Assembly (NCBI RefSeq): GCF_004118675.1
Contig: NZ_SDHZ01000001.1
Span: 2,604,001 to 2,668,000 of the forward strand
Origin: Filimonas effusa
Lineage (GTDB): Bacteria > Bacteroidota > Bacteroidia > Chitinophagales > Chitinophagaceae
Reading direction: 5' to 3'
Length of the DNA stretch: 64,000 bases
A program made the position numbers and the translations under genes. Positions 47,542 to 56,744 of the stretch are shown piece after piece (position 1 is the stretch's first letter; every line of letters begins with the position of its first letter). The notes under the pieces were generated by a model. It saw only the letters and a list, made by a program, of their open reading frames with translations. It was not told the origin of the DNA and searched no databases.

Positions 47542-48096
47542 CTAATTGCTCCGGGGATGTAAAATGCTCTTTTGGTTCAGGTCAATTTTGTCCCGCGGGC
47601 TGCTTATGATCATTATAAATTCTTCTATCGAAGCGACTAATGCCACGATGCTTACAACTGCCAGTAACGACTTGTTTGCTGCCAGTAACACTACCGGCAA
47701 CAAGAACACAAGTAATCCCGCTGTTTTATTGGCTATCGTATGAATCATAATCAGCCTTTTATACTTAACAAACCCAACGATTATATTCAAGATTCTCAGT
47801 AAAAAAACTACAGCAATAACAGTTATATAAGAAAGCATCACATTACCATGCTCTGCCACCAGGTATATGACAAGAATAACAAAATAGAACAGGTCTCCAA
47901 TTGAATCCAGGCGGGCGCCTGCCGATGATTGCACCTTATACTTTCTTGCGATCGTTCCGTCCAATATATCCGTTAATCCTGCGACGCCATACACCACTAA
48001 AAATGCCGGCGTATGCTCAAAGAGAAAGAGCAGGCTAACGGAGAGCAGTATCCTGGCTGCCGATAAAAGGTTAGGAATATATTTTACATTGATCAT
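47542..48096 (-). CDS. CDP-alcohol phosphatidyltransferase family protein
   Basis: The 184-residue membrane protein has the complete family motif: D43-x2-D46-G47-x2-A50-R51-x8-G60-x3-D64-x3-D68. Around it are several hydrophobic helices. Such enzymes join CDP-diacylglycerol to alcohols such as glycerol phosphate or inositol in phospholipid synthesis. The exact product is unknown; the length matches PgsA-like proteins. It starts four bases after the AraC stop, so it is read from the same leftward transcript. Confidence 0.87.
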   Translation of the reverse strand: MINVKYIPNLLSAARILLSVSLLFLFEHTPAFLVVYGVAGLTDILDGTIARKYKVQSSAGARLDSIGDLFYFVILVIYLVAEHGNVMLSYITVIAVVFLLRILNIIVGFVKYKRLIMIHTIANKTAGLLVFLLPVVLLAANKSLLAVVSIVALVASIEEFIMIISSPRDKIDLNQKSILHPRSN

Positions 48097-48100
48097 CTAC

Positions 48101-49027
48101 TCAGTTAAACGATTGCCTGAAATCCAGGGGAGAGGTGTTTGTTTTTGCTTTAAATAATTTACTAAAAGACTGCGGATGTTCAAATCCCAATTCGTAGGCT
48201 ATTTCACTTACCGACAAGTCTGTAGTGGACAGTTTTTCTTTTGCTTTTTCTATGAGTTTATCATGAATATGCTGCTGGGTACTCTGTCCTGTCAATGTCT
48301 TCAACAAACCACTCAAATATCCCGGAGATACATTCAGTTCCGCTGCTATCAACTGTACAGAAGGCAGTCCTTTCGAGGCCAGTGCAGCATCATTGAAATA
48401 AGCATCGAGCATTTCTTCCAGGCGGGTCAGTATTGTATGGCTCGCCACTTTTCTTGTGAGAAACTGCCGCTGGTAAAACCGTTCGCTGTAAGTAAGCAGC
48501 AGTTCCAGTTGCGCAATAATCAGCTCCTGGCTGAATTTGTCGATATTGGCCTGGTATTCCTGCCGGATATTCTGCACGATCGTCTTTATTGTAGCTTCTT
48601 CCTTATCGGAAAGAAAAAGGCCTTCATGAACGGCATAGTCAAAGTATTCGTATTTCTTTATCTTTTTTGCCAACGGCGTATTCCATAAAAAATCAGGGTG
48701 TACCAACAAGATCCATCCCTCATTGCGGGTAGTAGCGTTATCGTCGTGCGGCACTTCTACCCGTAAGACCTGCGAAGGCGCCATAAAAAACATGACGCCT
48801 TCGTCGAAGTCACATAACTGCTGGCCATATTTTAAACGGGTATTCGCGCCACGTTTAACAGAAATAGAATAAAAATCAAAGAACCAGTTGATAGGATTAT
48901 TATCGGTAGAATGCTTAATGGCAGCATAATCTATCACGCTTATCAAAGGGTGTTCCGGTTGAGGAAGCCCTCTTAAACGATGAAACTCCGTTATGGTTTT
49001 GATCCTATATGTTTTACCTTCTGCCAC
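48101..49027 (-). CDS. AraC-family regulator
   Basis: The 308-residue protein has a cupin-like N-terminal half and a C-terminal double helix-turn-helix, about 210-305: VQLIAAELNVSPGYLSGLLK and VSEIAYELGFEHPQSFSKLF with TSPLDFRQSF. The start is GTG at 49027; no ATG lies at the family N terminus. It is followed four bases later by the phosphatidyltransferase gene and preceded, 15 bases upstream, by the NmrA-like gene. A regulator between two apparently enzymatic genes in one transcript is slightly unusual. Confidence 0.87.
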   Translation of the reverse strand: MAEGKTYRIKTITEFHRLRGLPQPEHPLISVIDYAAIKHSTDNNPINWFFDFYSISVKRGANTRLKYGQQLCDFDEGVMFFMAPSQVLRVEVPHDDNATTRNEGWILLVHPDFLWNTPLAKKIKKYEYFDYAVHEGLFLSDKEEATIKTIVQNIRQEYQANIDKFSQELIIAQLELLLTYSERFYQRQFLTRKVASHTILTRLEEMLDAYFNDAALASKGLPSVQLIAAELNVSPGYLSGLLKTLTGQSTQQHIHDKLIEKAKEKLSTTDLSVSEIAYELGFEHPQSFSKLFKAKTNTSPLDFRQSFN

Positions 49028-49042
49028 GTTTACGAATATAAA

Positions 49043-49939
49043 TTATTGTTTATTATAAACCGCGGCAAACTCTGCGGCAAAGTCACTGATCTTCGTTTTG
49101 CTCAATACCGGCCTGTTTTTATAGTAGTCTTCCAGCAATTTACCATTATGGATACTGGCATTCATTTTTACCAATCCTTCGGCAACAGCCGGGTTGATGC
49201 CTGCCGCTTTCATACCCTTCTCCTGCTCTTCATCGGACACGACGATCCATTTCAAACCTGGTTTACCAATTGCATCGCCCAGCAATGCGGCTATTTCATT
49301 ACAGCTAATTTCTTCGCTGGCTACATAACGTATTTTTCTGCCATTGAACGTACCGGTCAGTTCTTCTGCAACTGCGGCTGCGATATCGGATGGAGCCACC
49401 CAGGGACAGACATCGTTTTCTCCATAGTTGGAAATGATAACACCGCTTGCTTTTATCAAAGGCAGGAATGCATATAAATTATAATAAAATGCAGTTGGAC
49501 GCATGGTAGTTACAGCAACAGACGCCGGCAGGGATTCGAATAACTTTTCTACTTTATTGTGCATAATGAGCAATCCACTGTCTTTTTCCATATTGCCGCC
49601 GATACTGCTAAGATGCACCACTTGTGTTACGCCTGACTGCAGAATGGCCTGTACATAGTTCTCTCCCACCTTTATGTAGTGTGTTTGAATATCGAAAGCC
49701 GGATCGAGGTAATTGCCTGGCGGTATCATACAATACACTGCATCTGCACCTCTGAAAGTTTCTGTAAGAAAAGCAACATCTTCCAGCGTGCCGATAGCTG
49801 CCGTGGCTCCTATTTCTTCAATCTCCTGCTGTTTAGCGGGGTTACTGCTTATTACTTTAACGGCATGTCCTTTTTCAACCAATTCTGCAGTAAGCGGCTT
49901 GCTGATATGGCCTAACGATCCTGTTATTACAATTTTCAT
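49043..49939 (-). CDS. NmrA-like / NAD(P)-binding Rossmann protein
   Basis: The 298-residue atypical short-chain dehydrogenase starts with IVITGSLGHISKPLTAEL, the dinucleotide-binding loop, followed by ADAVYCMIPPGN and HLSSIGG. It resembles NmrA/quinone-oxidoreductase-2 proteins, which act as redox sensors or as enzymes. The active-site YxxxK is not obvious, which favours a sensor. It is the first gene of a leftward cluster with AraC and the phosphatidyltransferase. Confidence 0.85.
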   Translation of the reverse strand: MKIVITGSLGHISKPLTAELVEKGHAVKVISSNPAKQQEIEEIGATAAIGTLEDVAFLTETFRGADAVYCMIPPGNYLDPAFDIQTHYIKVGENYVQAILQSGVTQVVHLSSIGGNMEKDSGLLIMHNKVEKLFESLPASVAVTTMRPTAFYYNLYAFLPLIKASGVIISNYGENDVCPWVAPSDIAAAVAEELTGTFNGRKIRYVASEEISCNEIAALLGDAIGKPGLKWIVVSDEEQEKGMKAAGINPAVAEGLVKMNASIHNGKLLEDYYKNRPVLSKTKISDFAAEFAAVYNKQ

Positions 49940-50082
49940 AATACTGATTTTTTGACTTTACAAAAGTCAGTATTGCCAAAGTAACGGACGTAGCCAGATC
50001 TCAGATTGTTGTAGCCGAAACCTATACAAGTTCCGGCTGTTATTCCTGCTATTCTCCGTACATTTCCGGGCAATATATCAGG

Positions 50083-50814
50083 ATGCCATTTACCTTTTCA
50101 CACCCGGCCATCGTTTTGCCACTGGGTTATCTCAGCAGGCGATATATTTCCATTACCGGCCTTATCATTGGCAGTATGGCGCCCGATTTCGAGTATTTCA
50201 TGCGAATGAGGGTTCATAGCCGTTTCAGTCATACCCTGCCGGGGCTTTTCTTATTCGATCTTCCGCTGGGGATTCTGCTCGCCTTCCTGTTTCATACTAT
50301 TGTCCGGAATCAGCTCATCGGGCATCTACCTTATTTCCTGCAATCGCGGTTTACCGTATTTGAGCCATTCGACTGGCATCAGCGTTTCAGGAAAGCCTGG
50401 CCTGTTGTTGCGCTATCCATTATAGCCGGGGCTGCTTCGCACGTGTTATGGGATGCGTTTACCCATGAAACCGGTTATTTTGTAAGCATCTTTCCTGTAC
50501 TCAGCAGCAGTATCGAGGTTTCGGGCATCCGGCTGCCTGTGCTTAAAGTGCTGCAACATGGCAGCAGCTTCATTGGGATGCTTGTGATCGTTTTCACTAT
50601 TCTAAAAATGCCGGCCACCGTACAAAACAAGCGAATCGTCAGTGCCCGGTACTGGATAGCCATCATCCTACTGACGCTGCTTATCGTTGTGCTGCGGTTT
50701 TCGGGTGGGATACATTATAATGAATACGGGAATATGGTCGTTACCCTGATTTCTGCTTTCCTGATTTCTCTTGTGTTGATCTCCGCTATAACCAGAAAAT
50801 CCCGGTTTGCTTAG
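50083..50814 (+). CDS. DUF4184 membrane protein
   Basis: The 243-residue integral membrane protein starts with MPFTFSHPAIVLPLGYL and has IIGSMAPDFEYFMRM and HSRFSHTLPGLFLFDLPLG, which match DUF4184 from memory, related to membrane-bound metal-dependent hydrolase-like proteins. His and Asp residues at the membrane face (HP, PDFE, HSRF.H) could bind metal. The function is unknown. It lies 65 bases before speD on the same strand, and may or may not be in that operon. Confidence 0.82.
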   Translation: MPFTFSHPAIVLPLGYLSRRYISITGLIIGSMAPDFEYFMRMRVHSRFSHTLPGLFLFDLPLGILLAFLFHTIVRNQLIGHLPYFLQSRFTVFEPFDWHQRFRKAWPVVALSIIAGAASHVLWDAFTHETGYFVSIFPVLSSSIEVSGIRLPVLKVLQHGSSFIGMLVIVFTILKMPATVQNKRIVSARYWIAIILLTLLIVVLRFSGGIHYNEYGNMVVTLISAFLISLVLISAITRKSRFA

Positions 50815-50878
50815 TCATTCCCCGATTTTATGATCAAAAACAGCAGAAAAAAGATCGGAAAACAATAATTTGCCGCCC

Positions 50879-51232
50879 GTGAAATACTTACCCGGAACCC
50901 ATATCATCGCATCGCTGGAGACAGCTGATATTGCTTTGCTGACTACCCATGAGGCCTTTCAGCAGGAAATAAACAGGCTTATTGCCAGTTATGACCTGCA
51001 TAACCTGGGAGCGGTGTATCATAATTTTTCGCCTGCCGGTTTTACAGCCGTCATTTGCCTGAGTGAAAGTCATATTTCGATACATACCTGGCCGGAGTTC
51101 GGAAAGGTTAATTTAGACATCTACCTGAGTAACTATAAACGCTGCAACGACGGCACCGTGCAGGCTATTTATGAGGCGCTGGTCACCTTTTTCAAAGCCC
51201 GCGTGCTTCAACATCACAACCTTAACCGATAG
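50879..51232 (+). CDS. speD: S-adenosylmethionine decarboxylase proenzyme
   Basis: The 117-residue class-1B proenzyme has the autocleavage region L-S-E63-S64-H65-I-S-I-H69-T-W-P-E; self-cleavage between E63 and S64 would make the pyruvoyl group. It provides decarboxylated SAM, the aminopropyl donor for the aminopropyltransferase four genes on. The chosen start is GTG at 50879 because the family begins near K-x-L-P-G-T-H; the upstream TTG at 50870 adds only Pro-rich residues. DUF4178 follows two bases after its stop. Confidence 0.9.
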   Translation: MKYLPGTHIIASLETADIALLTTHEAFQQEINRLIASYDLHNLGAVYHNFSPAGFTAVICLSESHISIHTWPEFGKVNLDIYLSNYKRCNDGTVQAIYEALVTFFKARVLQHHNLNR

Positions 51233-51234
51233 CA

Positions 51235-53127
51235 ATGGGAAGTATTTCTGGTTTGTATGAATGTATTTCCTGCCGGCACCCTTTCAGTTTCCGACATGCC
51301 GATTCGCAGTTGCTGGTTTGTCCTTCGTGTTATACTCCCCACCAAAGGAACGAGAATGACAAACTGGTTGCGAAAGCCATCCTGGTAGTACAATATCATA
51401 ACGACATCATCAAAGTTGGCACCACAGGCTCATGGAGAAAGATAAACTTTGAGGTTATTGGCAGGATACGTTACTGGCTGGGCGATGGTGCATTGAACTA
51501 CTGGACCTTGCTGGCAGATGATAGCAGGCTTTATTATCTCGCAGAAAGCTATGGCGTGTACAGCATACTCGAAAAATACGAGGACATCCCCCGGATCAAT
51601 CTAAACGAACTCAATAAAGCGGGCGATACCACACTTATCAACGGCAGTACCAGGGCTACGCTCGACAAACGCTGTTCGTGTATCCATTATGAAATAGAAG
51701 GAGAAGTATGGGATCTGTTTCAACAAAGTAATCAGACCTTTTACGATCTTAATGCCGCAACAGGGCAAAACATATCTGTTGCTACAAACGCTGATGGCTT
51801 TACAGCTTTCAGGGTACACGACTGCAGTTTTGAATCGCTCAAGCTTCAGCATCTTGATGAAGGGCCTCCAACGCCCAAGCTCTTTAAGTGTCCGCGCTGC
51901 CACGACGAGATAACCATTAAAACATTTCCTTATGCCCAGAGTTATGGTTGTAGCTGTGGCGCAAAGCTGCAACTGGCGCATAGTTCCGGTTTGCAGGAAG
52001 CGGGGCAGTTTAAGCCCCGAAAATATACCCCTGATATAGCGCCAGGGAAAACAGGCATCATCAAGGGGATCAACTATGAAGTAATAGGATTTTCCGTAAA
52101 ACGGGATACCACGCAGGATGAAGGAGAATGGCGGGAATATGTGCTTTATAACAGGCAGGAAGGCTATGCTTTTCTCAACGAGTATGAGGGGAACTGGATA
52201 TACAGCCGGGAAAAGGGTGAAGCGCCGGCAGAAGCGGCTGAAAGATCCAGCCATGACTTCATTTACCGGGGTACTCATTTTCGCCTGTACAACAGGTATG
52301 GCTATAAGATAAGGGAGATGCAGGGGGAATACCCCGGGAAAGTATTTGGCCTGAGTTATGCCTATGAGTTTATTGCTCCCCCGTTGATGTGGGTAGCAGA
52401 GCGGGAAAGCGAGGTTTCGGTGTGTTATTTCCAGGCGGAATATATTTCCAGGGAAGATGTGCTGCATGCGTTTTCTGTGCCGCTGCCCGACAGCAGGGAA
52501 ATGGGCGTGCTTTCTCCCCCATTTCTGAAACCTTCACTCGTTCTAAAAAAAGCTATCATAGCGGCGGGCGTGCTATTGCTGGTGCATCTTATTTTCAGTC
52601 TGACACGCGAAAACGGGCATGTATTAACCGAAAGCTATTCCCTTCCCGATACAGCGACTGTACAGTCGCCGGTATTTGTAACAGGATCATTTACCCTGCC
52701 CAACTGGCGCAACAACCTTGAGATTACGACCACGGCCAGTGTATCGAACGACTGGATGGATATAGATTACGAGGTAGTAAACACGCAAACCGGTGAAGAA
52801 TACGGGCTATCGCAGGAGGTATCGTATTATGCGGGTTATGAAGACGGTGAAAGCTGGACGGAGGGAGGAACAACCTCTTCTCCCGATGTCATAAGCAATT
52901 TACCCGCAGGGCAGTATTTTATACGTATACAGCATACGGGTTCCGGTTCTCTTTTCGGCCCTAAGCATTTCCAGGTAACAGTGAACCGGAATGTGGCTGT
53001 TCACTCAAATTTTTTCCTGTTCCTGGTATTAGTATTATTGTGGCCCACCTATGCCTATTTAAGATCGTATTGGACCGACAGGCGCAGGTGGTATAACAGT
53101 GAATTTTCGCCTTATGAATATGAATAA
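51235..53127 (+). CDS. DUF4178 protein with zinc ribbons and C-terminal membrane segments
   Basis: The 630-residue protein has two copies of a DUF4178-like domain (about 55-150 and 270-390: GTTGSWRKINFEVIGRIRYW, GIIKGINYEVIGFSVKRD). Each follows a Cys-rich zinc ribbon: C-x2-C..C-x2-C at about 9-32, and CPRCHDE with CSCGAK near 220-245. Two hydrophobic segments at about 435-455 and 600-620 flank an extracytoplasmic region. DUF4178 has no known activity, but recurs with DUF350 and aminopropyltransferases. Here it is cotranscribed with speD, and its stop overlaps the next small gene. Confidence 0.8.
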   Translation: MGSISGLYECISCRHPFSFRHADSQLLVCPSCYTPHQRNENDKLVAKAILVVQYHNDIIKVGTTGSWRKINFEVIGRIRYWLGDGALNYWTLLADDSRLYYLAESYGVYSILEKYEDIPRINLNELNKAGDTTLINGSTRATLDKRCSCIHYEIEGEVWDLFQQSNQTFYDLNAATGQNISVATNADGFTAFRVHDCSFESLKLQHLDEGPPTPKLFKCPRCHDEITIKTFPYAQSYGCSCGAKLQLAHSSGLQEAGQFKPRKYTPDIAPGKTGIIKGINYEVIGFSVKRDTTQDEGEWREYVLYNRQEGYAFLNEYEGNWIYSREKGEAPAEAAERSSHDFIYRGTHFRLYNRYGYKIREMQGEYPGKVFGLSYAYEFIAPPLMWVAERESEVSVCYFQAEYISREDVLHAFSVPLPDSREMGVLSPPFLKPSLVLKKAIIAAGVLLLVHLIFSLTRENGHVLTESYSLPDTATVQSPVFVTGSFTLPNWRNNLEITTTASVSNDWMDIDYEVVNTQTGEEYGLSQEVSYYAGYEDGESWTEGGTTSSPDVISNLPAGQYFIRIQHTGSGSLFGPKHFQVTVNRNVAVHSNFFLFLVLVLLWPTYAYLRSYWTDRRRWYNSEFSPYEYE

Positions 53128-53323
53128 TTTTTTCCGGGACAGCCGGTCGCCTCTATATCCTTTCCGCTGGTTCATTGTGATAACGGCGGCACTGGTGATA
53201 TGGGAGGCTTATGCCGACTATACCGGCTGGCGTATTGCCAACATTTTAAATTCGGGTCAGCAATGGGGTTCGGGTCATTCGGGAGGCCGCACCGCCTATG
53301 GCTCAGGCGCCAGACATAAATAA
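53114..53323 (+). CDS. Small membrane protein in the polyamine-type cluster
   Basis: About 69 residues from the ATG at 53114; an alternative ATG at 53120 is close. The start overlaps the DUF4178 gene by 14 bases. One membrane helix (WFIVITAALVIWEAY) and a Gly/Ser-rich tail (GSGHSGGR) are seen. I do not recognise a family. Its overlap and position argue that it is a real, cotranslated small component. Confidence 0.6.
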   Translation: MNMNNFFRDSRSPLYPFRWFIVITAALVIWEAYADYTGWRIANILNSGQQWGSGHSGGRTAYGSGARHK

Positions 53324-53341
53324 TCATTTAAACACGCTAAT

Positions 53342-53548
53342 ATGTACAATTACATCGTAAGTTCAGTGGTTTATTCATTTATAGGTATTGCCATTTTGTT
53401 CATAGCTTTTGCCATCGCCGAAGTATTAACGCCACGGCATAACCTTCGCAAAGAAATACTCGAAAATAAAAACATGGCGCTGGCTGTTCTGGCAGGCTTT
53501 TTCATGCTTTCCATCGCCATCATCATAGCTTCCGCGATCCATGGATAA
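53342..53548 (+). CDS. DUF350 family membrane protein
   Basis: The 68-residue protein has two hydrophobic helices with an acidic/basic loop, VVYSFIGIAILFIAFAIAEVLTP and NKNMALAVLAGFFMLSIAIIIA, the DUF350 pattern in its short, single-repeat form. DUF350 proteins recur with membrane-linked aminopropyltransferases and DUF4178. The last bases overlap the start of the aminopropyltransferase gene by eight bases, suggesting coupled synthesis. Confidence 0.82.
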   Translation: MYNYIVSSVVYSFIGIAILFIAFAIAEVLTPRHNLRKEILENKNMALAVLAGFFMLSIAIIIASAIHG

Positions 53549-55085
53549 TGTAACAGAAACTTCGCCGAAAAAGGATAGTGCGCAATGGTTACTGCTGACG
53601 GCAGTTTTTATTATCGCCACCTGTGGACTCATTTACGAGCTGGTGGCGGGCACGCTCGCCAGTTATGTATTGGGCGATAGTGTCACACAGTTCAGTACGA
53701 TCATAGGTGTTTACCTGTTTTCCATGGGTGTGGGTTCTTATCTCTCCAAATATTTCAACGGGAACCTCTTACGCTGGTTCATACAAATTGAATTGCTGGT
53801 AGGTATTATCGGAGGTTTCAGCTCGGCTATTCTTTTCATCACCTTTCCCCTGGCGGCTTCTTTCCGCCTTATCCTGTATGCCATCGTGTTTATTACAGGT
53901 GTTCTTGTAGGACTTGAGATACCGCTTTTAATGCGTTTATTACAGGACAGGGTTAGCTTTAAAGAACTGGTAAGCCGTGTATTCGCGGTAGACTATGTAG
54001 GGGCTTTACTGGCCTCACTGATCTTCCCGCTGTTGCTGGTGCCTTACCTGGGGCTTATACGTACTTCTCTTTTCTTCGGCATGCTCAATATCATCGTTGG
54101 GTGGTACCTGTTGTACCGGTTTAAAGGAGAAGTAAAACGGGCTGCTCTTATCAAAGTAATGGCGATTGCTTTCCTGCTAGCAGAGATCGCTGCTTTCGTC
54201 TGGTCCGATTCCATCATGAAATTAAGTGAGCAACTGCAATTCTCCGACAAAGTAGTTTATGCCACTTCGTCTTCGTACCAACGTATCGTGCTTACTCATA
54301 GCAGAAAAGAATTAAAGCTGTTTCTCAACGGTAACCTTCAGTTTTCGTCTGCCGATGAATACCGTTACCATGAAGCCCTGGTACATCCTGCCATGCAGGC
54401 ATCTGGCAGTCCTAAACAAGTGTTGGTGATGGGCGGTGGCGACGGACTGGCCGTACGGGAAATACTAAAATATCCCTGCGTACAACATGTTACCCTGGTG
54501 GATCTCGACGCAGCCATGACGAAGCTGTTTACCTCGAACCCGATGCTTACCAGCATCAACAAACATTCCTTTTCCGATGGCCGTGTCAGCATTTATAACA
54601 AGGATGCTTTCATATGGTTAAGAGATAACCGGAAACAGTTCGATTGCATCATCATCGATTTTCCTGATCCTTCCAATTTTTCCGTCGGCAAACTTTATAC
54701 ATCTGCTTTTTATCAACTGGTGAAGAGGGCTTTATCGCCGGGCGGTTATGCTGTTATTCAAAGTACCTCTCCTTATGTAGCGCCCAGCAGTTTCTGGTGT
54801 GTGAGCGAAACACTGCGTTCAGTGGGTTTCACAACCGTACCTTATCATAATTACGTTCCTTCGTTCGGTGAATGGGGTTATATCATGGCCAGCATGCGGC
54901 AAGACTACCAGGTACCTGATACCTTTGCGATACCTGTACGTTATATGAGCAAACCGGTGATGCAGCAAATGCTCTTTTTCCCGGAAGACATGAAACCAAC
55001 AGCACCTGTTACCGTGAACCGGTTGAACAACCAGGCGCTTGTGGAGTATTTTGAAAAGGAATGGAGCCATTATTCAGATCAATAA
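53541..55085 (+). CDS. Membrane-anchored polyamine aminopropyltransferase
   Basis: The 514-residue protein has about seven membrane helices in residues 15-215, then a spermidine-synthase-like catalytic domain: VLVMGGGDGLAVREILK (SAM-type glycine loop), LVDLDAAM, and DFPDPSNFSVGKLYTSAFY, the family's D-x-x-D-P and Y..FY signature. It transfers aminopropyl groups from decarboxylated SAM to an amine or other acceptor. The membrane anchor suggests a membrane-associated acceptor, unlike soluble SpeE. The FAD oxidase gene follows four bases after its stop. Confidence 0.87.
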   Translation: MDNVTETSPKKDSAQWLLLTAVFIIATCGLIYELVAGTLASYVLGDSVTQFSTIIGVYLFSMGVGSYLSKYFNGNLLRWFIQIELLVGIIGGFSSAILFITFPLAASFRLILYAIVFITGVLVGLEIPLLMRLLQDRVSFKELVSRVFAVDYVGALLASLIFPLLLVPYLGLIRTSLFFGMLNIIVGWYLLYRFKGEVKRAALIKVMAIAFLLAEIAAFVWSDSIMKLSEQLQFSDKVVYATSSSYQRIVLTHSRKELKLFLNGNLQFSSADEYRYHEALVHPAMQASGSPKQVLVMGGGDGLAVREILKYPCVQHVTLVDLDAAMTKLFTSNPMLTSINKHSFSDGRVSIYNKDAFIWLRDNRKQFDCIIIDFPDPSNFSVGKLYTSAFYQLVKRALSPGGYAVIQSTSPYVAPSSFWCVSETLRSVGFTTVPYHNYVPSFGEWGYIMASMRQDYQVPDTFAIPVRYMSKPVMQQMLFFPEDMKPTAPVTVNRLNNQALVEYFEKEWSHYSDQ

Positions 55086-55089
55086 GTTT

Positions 55090-56700
55090 ATGCACAGACG
55101 CGAATTCATACAACTGACCACTGCTTTAACCGGCGCAAGCCTGCTGCCGTTGTCGTGTAGCACTACCCGCAAGATACCTGGCACCATCGTAGGCGCTTCG
55201 GCCAAAACCGGTCACCTGATTCGCGACGGCCGTCTTATGCAAAGTGTGCCTGTGAGCACCGAACAAACAGATATACTGATCATAGGAGCCGGTATCAGCG
55301 GATTATCTGCCGCGCGGTCGCTACACCGGCAGGGGCATACCGATATGGTCATCCTCGAAATGGAAAGTCATGCCGGTGGCAACGCCTCTTCAGGCAGCAA
55401 TGCAATAAACGCCTATCCCTGGGGAGCGCATTATGTACCTATAGCCAATACGAACCTTGCCGAATACCTGGCCTTTCTTCAAGAAAACGAAGTCATTACC
55501 GGCTATACACCTGCTGGGCTTCCCATCTACAATGAGTTGTATTTATGCAGCGATCCGCAGGAACGCCTGTATATCAATGGCAGTTGGCAGGAAGGACTTG
55601 TACCTTCATTGGGAGTAGGGGCAGAAGACCGACAACAGATCGACCGTTTTCTGCAGCAAATGCAGTTATTCCGAGAAGCCAGAGGTAATGACGCGAAAGA
55701 AGCGTTTGCTATTCCGGTGGACGCCTCCAGCAAAGACCCTCATTATACGCGTTTTGACACCATCACCATGCATCAATGGATGCAGGAGCAACAGTACACC
55801 AGTGACTACCTGCGCTGGTATATCGACTATTGCACGCGTGATGATTTTGGAACAGGCATCTCAGAAGTTAGCGCCTGGGCGGGCATTCATTATTTCGCCT
55901 GCCGCAAAGGCAAGGCGGGCAATGCTGCCAGCCAGGATGTACTTACCTGGCCACAGGGGAACGGATGGCTCGCCTCGCGGTTAAGTAAAGACATCCAGCA
56001 TTGTTTGCGTCCGCATACCATGGCTACCCGACTGATACCAGGGACAGATTCTGTTACCGTACATTACTACGATGTAACGGCCGGTACATTAAAAGCCATC
56101 ACAGCCAAAACCTGTATCGTAGCCATACCACAGTTAATTGCCGCCAGGTTGTTACCTGACAGCACAGATCGTTTACAACTTTTACATAGACATTACCAAT
56201 ACAGTCCCTGGCTGGTGGCCAATATCACCGTCAAAGATCTTGCAGAAAGAAGCGGCGCCTCGCCCAGTTGGGATAATGTACTGTATAACAGTCCTTCTCT
56301 CGGTTATGTAGATGCCACCCAGCAACAACTTCAGCAGTTAAAGCCCCGCAGGGTACTCACTTATTACAGACCTATGCTAACAGATGGCACTGTTGAAGAA
56401 AGAAAAAAGGCACAACAACGCAGCCATGAGCAATGGGTGAATATGATCATCGATGATCTCAGAATCGTACATCCCGATATAGAAAAGCAGACTGAGCAGA
56501 TCGATATCATGCTCTGGGGCCATGCCATGGCACAGCCCCGGCCGCAGCTGATCCACGGCGGTATCAGAGAACAACTGCAGGCATCGTTATACAACAGGGT
56601 TCACTTTGCCCATACAGACCTGGCTGGCGTCAGCATCTTTGAAGAAGCTTTTTACCAAGGCATCGAGGCTGCGCAAAAAGCACGGCAAAGCCTGAGTTAG
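55090..56700 (+). CDS. FAD-dependent amine-oxidase-like protein, Tat signal
   Basis: 536 residues from ATG 55090; an earlier ATG lies inside the aminopropyltransferase gene. The N terminus has a twin-arginine motif (HRREFIQL) and a hydrophobic stretch ending in C, as in a Tat-exported lipoprotein. DILIIGAGISGLSAARSL is the dinucleotide-binding loop and LEMESHAGGNASSGSN the flavin-binding segment of amine-oxidase-type flavoproteins. It closes the SpeD-DUF4178-DUF350-aminopropyltransferase cluster, so an aminopropylated product is a reasonable candidate substrate. This is inference. Confidence 0.85.
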   Translation: MHRREFIQLTTALTGASLLPLSCSTTRKIPGTIVGASAKTGHLIRDGRLMQSVPVSTEQTDILIIGAGISGLSAARSLHRQGHTDMVILEMESHAGGNASSGSNAINAYPWGAHYVPIANTNLAEYLAFLQENEVITGYTPAGLPIYNELYLCSDPQERLYINGSWQEGLVPSLGVGAEDRQQIDRFLQQMQLFREARGNDAKEAFAIPVDASSKDPHYTRFDTITMHQWMQEQQYTSDYLRWYIDYCTRDDFGTGISEVSAWAGIHYFACRKGKAGNAASQDVLTWPQGNGWLASRLSKDIQHCLRPHTMATRLIPGTDSVTVHYYDVTAGTLKAITAKTCIVAIPQLIAARLLPDSTDRLQLLHRHYQYSPWLVANITVKDLAERSGASPSWDNVLYNSPSLGYVDATQQQLQQLKPRRVLTYYRPMLTDGTVEERKKAQQRSHEQWVNMIIDDLRIVHPDIEKQTEQIDIMLWGHAMAQPRPQLIHGGIREQLQASLYNRVHFAHTDLAGVSIFEEAFYQGIEAAQKARQSLS

Positions 56701-56744
56701 CATGGCGCGAAAAACATTTGCTGTGTAAAGACCAACTTAAAGGT

